This document shows positions 14,293 through 18,879 of a stretch of 18,879 bases of DNA, piece after piece. Source of the DNA: an uncultured Oscillospiraceae bacterium (GTDB taxonomy: Bacteria; Bacillota; Clostridia; Oscillospirales; Oscillospiraceae); assembly GCA_934590505.1 (NCBI GenBank), contig CAKTPC010000027.1, positions 1-18,879 on the forward strand, in the 5' to 3' direction. The number at the start of each line of letters is the position of its first letter. Within the stretch, counting starts at the first letter, position 1. Under the pieces are notes generated by a model that made no database searches, was not told where the DNA came from, and was given only the letters and a program-made list of their open reading frames with translations. Position numbers and translations under genes: made by a program.

Positions 14293-15746
14293 TATTCGAT
14301 CTCACCTTCAAGCTGTTTGAGCGCTTCTCTTGCTCCCAGTGCGCGGATGTTCCGTATGTTGGCGATCAGGGTGTCGACAAACCCGTCTATATCGGACAGG
14401 TCCTCGCCCCAGAAGGCGCGCTCTCCGCAATATGCCGCGCAAAGCTCTTCTATGCTGTCGTCTTTGTGCGCGGCAAAGAAGTCAAGAACTTCCTTGTCGT
14501 CCTTCACCTCAAATCTGCCGCAGACCCCGAACTCAAGGTTTGCCGCTAATCCGAAGCAGAGATGCTTCGGGAGCTTATGGAACGCCGCTATGTAGCCGCG
14601 CAGCGACGGAAGCACTCGAGCCGTCCACTTTGACGTTGTGTTAAGAGTGATGCTCATCAGCTCGTGCTTGACAAACGGATTGCGGAAACGATCCATAACG
14701 CTGTCGGAAAATTCTATCAGCTTGTCCTGCGGGAGAGAATTTGCCGGGATGATCTCGTTATAGACAGCGCTCTTCAGGAACTGCGAGACATCCTCATCCT
14801 CCATGCACTGGCCGACTGTCTCAAGCCCGCACAGGAGCGCCGCGCAGGTCATGGACGTATGTCCGCCGTTCAGGCAGGCGACTTTCCGCTGCTTATAAAA
14901 AGAAATATCGGGAGTGACAAGGATGGGAAGGCCGGCGCGCCGGAAGGGGAGTATCTCGTTTATGGCTTCGTCGCCCTCTATTGCCCAGAAGCCGAACGGC
15001 TCTGCTGTATCAAGCAGATCGTCCTCATAGCCGTTCTCGGCGTTGTAGCGCGCGGCGTCCTCTTTCGGGAAGCCCGGGACGATGCGGTCGACCAAGGTGG
15101 AGCAGAATGTATTCTTTTCGTTCAGCCATGCCTCAAAGCCTTCTCCGAAGCCCCAGTGCCTGCCATACTGTATAAGGCGCTCTTTCAGTGCCTCTCCGTT
15201 ATGCTCGATCAGCTCACAGGGCATCAGGATAAAGCCGGGGGCGTTATCCATGCCGCACTTGCTGTAGCGCTCATAGAGGAAGCGACAGAGCTTCCCAGGA
15301 TACGCGGCGGAGCCTATCGCATCAAGGCTGTCGGTATCGCGGAAGGTTATGCCTGCCTCGGTAGTGTTGCTGACAACGAACTGCAGCTCGGGGTTGAGGG
15401 CGCATTTGAGGATCTCATCGAACTGATCCGGGCCGCTCAGGCAGCGGGAGATAACGCTTATCAGCCGGCGCTGTTCTACGGTTCTGCCGTTTTCAACTCC
15501 GCGCAGATAAAGCGTATAAAGGCAGTCCTGCGCCTCGAACCGCGGAATATTCCGGCCCGAGTTCGGGGTGACAACAACTATCTTGCCGTTGAACCCGCCG
15601 CGCTCATTTGCGAGATCAAAAAAGTAATCCACAAATGCACGCAGGAAGTTTCCTTCTCCGAACTGGATGACCCGCTCCGGAGCGCTGGGGAGAATATAAT
15701 CCTGAGAATCGATTTCTTTCAGGGTGCGGTAATTAAGTCTGTTCAT
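14292..15746 (-). CDS. uxaB: Tagaturonate reductase (altronate oxidoreductase)
   Basis: NADH-dependent reduction of D-tagaturonate to D-altronate. The 484 residues align well from memory with E. coli UxaB rather than the fructuronate reductase UxuB. Features are an N-terminal Rossmann motif VIQFGEGNFLRAFVDYFFD (27-45), then SNTTEAGITF near 126-135, PCELIEHNGEAL (176-187), FCSTLVDRIVPGFP (214-227), and the catalytic segment YKQRKVACLNGGHT with Lys288, Asn293 and His296 typical of polyol/mannitol dehydrogenases. RFRNPFVKHELMSI follows. The start has AAAGGAAAAAG before the ATG. A 63-bp gap with a small GCGGC/GCCGC hairpin separates it from uxaC, and it overlaps uxaA by one base. Confidence 0.96.
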   Translation of the reverse strand: MNRLNYRTLKEIDSQDYILPSAPERVIQFGEGNFLRAFVDYFFDLANERGGFNGKIVVVTPNSGRNIPRFEAQDCLYTLYLRGVENGRTVEQRRLISVISRCLSGPDQFDEILKCALNPELQFVVSNTTEAGITFRDTDSLDAIGSAAYPGKLCRFLYERYSKCGMDNAPGFILMPCELIEHNGEALKERLIQYGRHWGFGEGFEAWLNEKNTFCSTLVDRIVPGFPKEDAARYNAENGYEDDLLDTAEPFGFWAIEGDEAINEILPFRRAGLPILVTPDISFYKQRKVACLNGGHTSMTCAALLCGLETVGQCMEDEDVSQFLKSAVYNEIIPANSLPQDKLIEFSDSVMDRFRNPFVKHELMSITLNTTSKWTARVLPSLRGYIAAFHKLPKHLCFGLAANLEFGVCGRFEVKDDKEVLDFFAAHKDDSIEELCAAYCGERAFWGEDLSDIDGFVDTLIANIRNIRALGAREALKQLEGEIE

Positions 15747-15809
15747 CTTTTTCCTTTCAGCGCGGCTGATATGCCGCCGTGCAGGTACGTAGCGGTTTAA
15801 AGCTTTTGC

Positions 15810-17240
15810 TCAGATGCCGAAGAAACGCTCGGCATTATAATAGCAGATACCCTCAACGATCCGCTTTAAAGCCGCTTCGTTATTGGGATACTCGCCGTTT
15901 TCTACCCAGCCGCCGATAATATTGCAGAGGATCCGACGGAAGTAGTCATGGCGGGCATAGGACAGGAACGAGCGTGAATCTGTCAGCATGCCGACGAAGT
16001 TGCCCAGAAGTCCCAAGTTTGCGAGCGAGCAGACCTGCTCTTCCATGCCTATCTTGGTGTCGTTGAACCACCATGCGCTCCCGTGCTGTATTTTTCCGGG
16101 CAGCTCATCCGACTGGAAGCAGCCTATGATAGTTCCGAGCTGGGCATTGTCTGCCGGATTCAGCGAATAGAGTATCGTCTTGGGACACTCACCACTGCTG
16201 TCAAGCGCGGAAAGCAGGGCGGCAATGTTCCCGCCGCAGCTGTTCTGCGCGATAATATCGAAGCCGGTATCGGGCCCCATCAGGGAATACATGCGTTCAT
16301 TAACATTGCGCAGACAGGAATAATGCAGCTGCATGGCAATGTTGAGACGGTGATAAGCCTTCCCCAGACAGAGCAGGACCATCGTCTGGTACTTCTCAGC
16401 GTCCTCAAGAGTCAGAGCTTCTCCTGCCATTGCCTTCCTGAACGCGGCGTCGGCCTCGGCCATAGCGCAGGGGCGATACGGAATGTAGTCCAAACCGTGG
16501 TCGCTGGCGCGGCAGCCCATCTCCGCAAAAGACTCCAGCCGCTTTACAAGAGCATCGCAGACGTCCTGCGCGGAATTGATCTCAATGCCTGCTGCAGATG
16601 CAAGCTTCGCGATGTACTCTGCAAAACCTGGCTTGGAAATATTTATCGCCTTGTCCGGCCGGAAGGAGGGACACACCTTGACCTCAATGGTCGGGTCGTC
16701 CGCAATCTTTTTGTGCCATTCCAGAGAGTCTATAGGATCGTCCGTAGTGCCGATGAAAGCGACGTTCGACTGCTTGATAAGCCCGCGGACAGTCATGCGG
16801 TCATCGGTGCGGAGCTTCTCATTGCAGAAAGCAAAGACCTCGCGCGCATTGTCCGCGGTCAAGGCGTCCGAAACGCCGAAAAACTTGTGAAGCTCCATAT
16901 TTGTCCAATGGTACATCGGGTTGCCGATGGCCATTTCAAGCGCCTCGGCGAACCTGACGATGCGCTCTTCATCGGGCGCAGAGCCCGTTATATATTCCTC
17001 ACTCACGCCGTTGGAGCGCATCACGCGCCATTTATAATGGTCGCCGAAGTAGGTACCGTCGGGGTTCCTGCCGCCGAGCCATACTTCCGCAAGGCTGTTG
17101 AAGCGGCGGTTTTCATAAATCTCACGCGGGGAAATGTGACAATGATAGTCTACAATCGGGAGAGCCTCTGCGTAGTCATGGAACAAATGCCTGGCAGTCT
17201 CGGTTTCCAAAAGAAAATCGTCATTCATAAATTCTTTCAT
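15810..17240 (-). CDS. uxaC: Glucuronate/galacturonate isomerase
   Basis: Isomerises D-galacturonate to D-tagaturonate (and glucuronate to fructuronate), the entry step of the pathway. It belongs to the amidohydrolase-like TIM barrel family. With the start at 17240 it has 476 residues, close to the 470 of E. coli UxaC. The N-terminus MKEFMNDDFLLETETARHLFHDYA mirrors E. coli MTPFMTEDFLLDTEFAR. This ATG has GAGGGCGG just upstream, whereas the longer frame would begin at TTG 17258. Key motifs are DYHCH (His33, His35), DHYKWRVMRSNGV, GNPMYHWTNMEL, GTTDDPIDSLEWH, LYSLNPADNAQLGTIIG, GSAWWFNDTKIGMEEQ and VGMLTDSRSFLSYARHDYFRR. It leads the uxaC-uxaB-uxaA operon. Confidence 0.96.
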   Translation of the reverse strand: MKEFMNDDFLLETETARHLFHDYAEALPIVDYHCHISPREIYENRRFNSLAEVWLGGRNPDGTYFGDHYKWRVMRSNGVSEEYITGSAPDEERIVRFAEALEMAIGNPMYHWTNMELHKFFGVSDALTADNAREVFAFCNEKLRTDDRMTVRGLIKQSNVAFIGTTDDPIDSLEWHKKIADDPTIEVKVCPSFRPDKAINISKPGFAEYIAKLASAAGIEINSAQDVCDALVKRLESFAEMGCRASDHGLDYIPYRPCAMAEADAAFRKAMAGEALTLEDAEKYQTMVLLCLGKAYHRLNIAMQLHYSCLRNVNERMYSLMGPDTGFDIIAQNSCGGNIAALLSALDSSGECPKTILYSLNPADNAQLGTIIGCFQSDELPGKIQHGSAWWFNDTKIGMEEQVCSLANLGLLGNFVGMLTDSRSFLSYARHDYFRRILCNIIGGWVENGEYPNNEAALKRIVEGICYYNAERFFGI

Positions 17241-17261
17241 ATCCGCCCTCACAATCAAAGC

Positions 17262-17273
17262 GCAAATATTTGC
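17262..17273. promoter_or_regulatory. Perfect palindrome upstream of uxaC
   Basis: GCAAATATTTGC is a perfect 12-bp palindrome 22 bp before the uxaC start. It overlaps the -10 of a possible minus-strand promoter, TTTACA (17286-17291), 17 bp, TATTTG (17263-17268). It has no loop, so an operator is more likely than an RNA hairpin. Confidence 0.4.
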
Positions 17274-17290
17274 TCACACGGTTCCTGTAA

Positions 17291-17304
17291 ACTAGTATAC
17301 AAGT
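17291..17304. promoter_or_regulatory. GTATAC-centred palindrome upstream of uxaC, candidate UxuR/ExuR-type operator
   Basis: ACTaGTATACaAGT is a 14-bp palindrome with only one mismatched pair. On the minus strand it contains TATACT, a -10-like box, but no good -35 lies 17 bp upstream. FadR-type uronate regulators of E. coli (UxuR, ExuR) bind sites built on TTGGTATACCAA, which this resembles. The same GTATACTA occurs in the GntR promoter. Confidence 0.5.
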
Positions 17305-17659
17305 ATTGCCACAAAATAAAAAGCCGTGTGCGCCGTGGCTCTGTACTATGTTTATCACAGTTTCATACAAAAAGCAAGCCCGATCTGCGCAGTAAAAGAT
17401 TTTTTAGACATTTAACCAAGTTTGAGGCATACTTTTTGTGCTAGAATACTAGTAGCTTTTAGAACCTAGGCAGATACTTATTCAAATTAAAGGACCCGGA
17501 CCGGATGAACAGGCTGCTCCACCGACGAGACATGTGCCTGTATTAAGAAGGCTGCTCATGAAAAAGCCACAAGAGAACGGGCGGCTGTGTGAAAAATAAC
17601 AAAAATCCGGTTTAGCAACAATCCACAAAAAATGTTGGGAAATTGAGAAAAAGTACCAA
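17305..17659. other. AT-rich gene-free stretch between uxaC and the decayed TIM-barrel gene
   Basis: No coding frame with a supported start or family resemblance is present. CTAGAATACTAG at 17441-17452 is a palindrome that overlaps an extended -10-like sequence on the plus strand (TG at 17439-17440, then TAGAAT at 17442-17447). It shares ATACTAGT, in inverted orientation, with the uxaC operator candidate. The octamer GGCTGCTC occurs twice (near 17506 and 17551). Nothing else is recognisable. Confidence 0.45.
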
Positions 17660-17688
17660 TTGACAGGGTAATTCAATACAGGTAGTGT
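17660..17688 (+). promoter_or_regulatory. Candidate promoter of the PEP-hydrolase-like pseudogene
   Basis: A perfect -35 TTGACA (17660-17665) is followed at 17 bp by TAGTGT (17683-17688), a poor -10. Transcription would start near 17695. A 7-bp hairpin GCACGTC/GACGTGC with a 7-base loop (17709-17729) lies in the leader. Confidence 0.4.
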
Positions 17689-17765
17689 ATTTATAGCTTC
17701 GACAAAAAGCACGTCGGCACATGACGTGCGGAAACACGGTTAATAAAGACACAAAAGGAGAAGGT

Positions 17766-18250
17766 ATGTACACAGAGTATCTGGAGCACTTTAAAGAACA
17801 GATCGCCGAAAACGGACACCTTGTGGGCGTGGCCGTCGGAAGCGGAATGACTACGAAATATGCAATAATGGGCGGGAGCGATATGATCATGGCGCTCAGC
17901 TCAGGAAAATACAGATCCATGGGCCTGAGTTCCATGGCGGGATTCATGAGCTACGCGAACAGCAACGACCTTGTCATGGAGTTTGCCTGCAAGGAACTGC
18001 TGAAGCAGGCGCGGGACATGGCAGATGCGTAGAGAAGATCAAAGCCATCATCGCTGCCGGCCGCTCTGTGCGCCCCGACATTATGGTCATCTGCCATGGC
18101 GGTCCCATTGCCGAGCCGAGCGATGCTGCGTATATCATCCAGCAGATCCCCGAGATCGACGGCTTCTTCGGCGCCTCCTCCATCGAGCGCTTTGCGGCAG
18201 AGCGCGGCATAAAGGCTCAGGCCGCAGCCTTCAAGGCAATCACAAAGTAA
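17766..18250 (+). pseudogene. Decayed phosphoenolpyruvate-hydrolase-like TIM-barrel protein
   Basis: The start is clear: AAAGGAG precedes ATG 17766. The first 88 residues match the N-terminus of the PEP hydrolase / TIM-barrel signal transduction family (VGVAVGSGMTTKYAIMGGSDMIMAL, SSGKYRSMGLSSMAGFMSYANSNDLVMEFACKELL) and end at TAG 18030-18032. The family C-terminus continues in another frame from about 18026 to 18250: VEKIKAIIAAGRSVRPDIMVICHGGPIAEP, then GFFGASSIERFAAERG, FKAITK, stop. Full members have roughly 270 residues; only about 160 remain. QARDMADA before the stop resembles the family segment that precedes AGADIIV, so there may be two deletions, one in frame after KELL and one frameshifting after MADA. 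The barrel core and active site are missing, so the product is presumably non-functional. Confidence 0.82.
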
Positions 18251-18287
18251 AAAGGATTCCTAAGCCAATAGTTGACTTAGAGCTGCC

Positions 18288-18342
18288 AAATATAATAGTA
18301 AGAGCGTACCGCGTTTTGCGGTACGCTCTTACTATTATATTT
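18288..18342. terminator. 25-bp perfect hairpin, bidirectional terminator
   Basis: The left arm 18288-18312 (starting AAATATAATAGTAAG) is perfectly complementary to 18318-18342 across a five-base GTTTT loop. Its A/T-rich outer ends give U-rich tails in both directions. It lies between the plus-strand pseudogene and the minus-strand livF 3' end (18358). Confidence 0.82.
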
Positions 18343-18357
18343 ATATGCAATGTCCTA

Positions 18358-18879
18358 TCAGCCGCCGAGATATGCCTTGCGTACCTCATCGCTTTCGGCA
18401 AGCTCCTTGCCGGTGCCGCTGAGAGTGATCTTTCCCGTCTCGAGCACGTATGCGCGGTCAGCGACGGAGAGCGCCATCTGCGCGTTCTGCTCGACGAGAA
18501 GAATCGTCGTCCCGTTCCTGTGGAGCTGGCGGATGATGTCAAATATCTGCTCGACGAGTATCGGCGCAAGACCCATGGACGGCTCGTCCAGCATTAAGAG
18601 CTTCGGGTGGCTCATGAGCGCCCTGCCCATTGCGAGCATCTGCTGCTCGCCGCCGGAGAGAGTGCCGGCGATCTGCTTCTTTCTCTCGCGCAGACGCGGG
18701 AACTGCTCATAGACCGACTCGAGGTCAGCATCGATACCGGCATTTTTCTGCGTGAACGCGCCCATTTCGAGGTTCTCCTCAACGCTCATCTGAAGGAAGA
18801 TGCGCCGCCCCTCGGGGACCTGCGCAAGCCCCTTGTACACGAGCTTGTGTGCCGGGACGTGGCTGATGTTCTCGCCGTT
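18358..18879 (-). CDS. livF: Branched-chain amino acid ABC transporter ATP-binding protein, LivF type (partial)
   Basis: Cytoplasmic ATPase energising high-affinity import of leucine, isoleucine and valine (or a related solute) with LivG, LivH and LivM. The frame is open to the right edge, so the N-terminus and Walker A lie outside; 173 residues are visible. The GTG at 18840 is internal rather than a start, because the preceding residues NGENISHVPAHKL fit the family. Visible motifs are GLAQVPEGRRIFLQMSVEENLEMGAF (Q-loop region with the LivF-specific VPEGR.IF), signature LSGGEQQMLAMGRAL, Walker B LLMLDEPSMGLAP, and the H-loop equivalent ILLVEQNAQMALSVADRAYVLETG. It ends KAYLGG. As the 3'-most gene of its transcript, it ends 16 bp before the shared hairpin terminator. 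Confidence 0.95.
   Translation of the reverse strand, partial: NGENISHVPAHKLVYKGLAQVPEGRRIFLQMSVEENLEMGAFTQKNAGIDADLESVYEQFPRLRERKKQIAGTLSGGEQQMLAMGRALMSHPKLLMLDEPSMGLAPILVEQIFDIIRQLHRNGTTILLVEQNAQMALSVADRAYVLETGKITLSGTGKELAESDEVRKAYLGG

Noticed and set aside
14664..15800. 378-residue plus-strand open frame opposite uxaB
   Set aside because: It is a shadow of the uxaB gene with no recognisable domain.
17238..17258. Longer uxaC start at TTG 17258
   Set aside because: The ATG at 17240 has the ribosome site and gives the N-terminus that matches E. coli UxaC.
16083..17444. 453-residue plus-strand open frame opposite uxaC
   Set aside because: It is antisense to a certain UxaC with conserved motifs; its composition looks like translated complement and no start signal was seen.
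17650..17670. TACCAATTGACAGG as a third copy of the element end
   Set aside because: It matches only partly and needs gaps; it lacks the CAAG and CACACG parts and has no inverted partner nearby.
18272..18296. TTGACT and TATAAT pair resembling a promoter
   Set aside because: The spacer is only 13 bp and the TATAAT is part of the perfect hairpin terminator stem.

Overview
The window looks like a chromosomal segment of a moderately GC-rich Gram-positive Clostridia, most likely an Oscillospiraceae/Ruminococcaceae-type gut anaerobe. Three things suggest this: the divIVA(?)-ileS-lspA-pseudouridine synthase order typical of Firmicutes, consensus AGGAG ribosome sites, and an accessory half devoted to pectin-sugar (galacturonate) catabolism and a TRAP transporter. 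The assignment is by synteny and style; no rRNA or other phylogenetic marker was compared.

Region 1 (1-5391, + strand, housekeeping): the C-terminal tail of an upstream protein (DivIVA by position), isoleucyl-tRNA synthetase, lipoprotein signal peptidase with an unusually long charged/proline-rich tail, an RluA/RluD-family pseudouridine synthase joined to lspA by a TAATG overlap, and a 65-residue two-helix membrane protein joined by an ATGA overlap. A 17-bp perfect hairpin ends the cluster and also faces the 3' end of the next, convergent gene.

Region 2 (5427-12081, - strand, accessory transport/hydrolase cassette): in transcription order, a TRAP solute-binding lipoprotein (DctP), small and large permeases (DctQ, DctM), an M81/MlrC-family metallohydrolase, a terminator, and an M24/creatinase-fold protein that appears to lack the usual metal-binding aspartate pair. 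Two copies of an undescribed-looking inverted-repeat element with shared ~27-bp ends (278 bp and 95 bp) sit in the gaps before the M24 gene and between dctP and dctQ. A FadR-type GntR regulator (12082-12771, +) is divergent from dctP. Good-looking promoters for both overlap back to back, with an 11-bp palindrome in the shared segment.

Region 3 (12820-17240, - strand): uxaC-uxaB-uxaA, the complete galacturonate-to-2-keto-3-deoxygluconate branch. Two palindromes lie upstream of uxaC. One, built on GTATAC, resembles the known ExuR/UxuR-type operator and shares its core with the GntR promoter. TRAP uptake, the regulator and the uxa genes may therefore form one uronate regulon, but the M81 and M24 hydrolases between them suggest the TRAP cargo could instead be an amide- or peptide-like carboxylate.

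Region 4 (17241-18879): a ~525-bp AT-rich gene-free stretch with a candidate promoter, a decayed phosphoenolpyruvate-hydrolase-like TIM-barrel gene that has lost its middle and is out of frame, a 25-bp perfect hairpin, and the C-terminal three quarters of a LivF-type branched-chain amino acid ABC ATPase that runs off the right edge on the minus strand.
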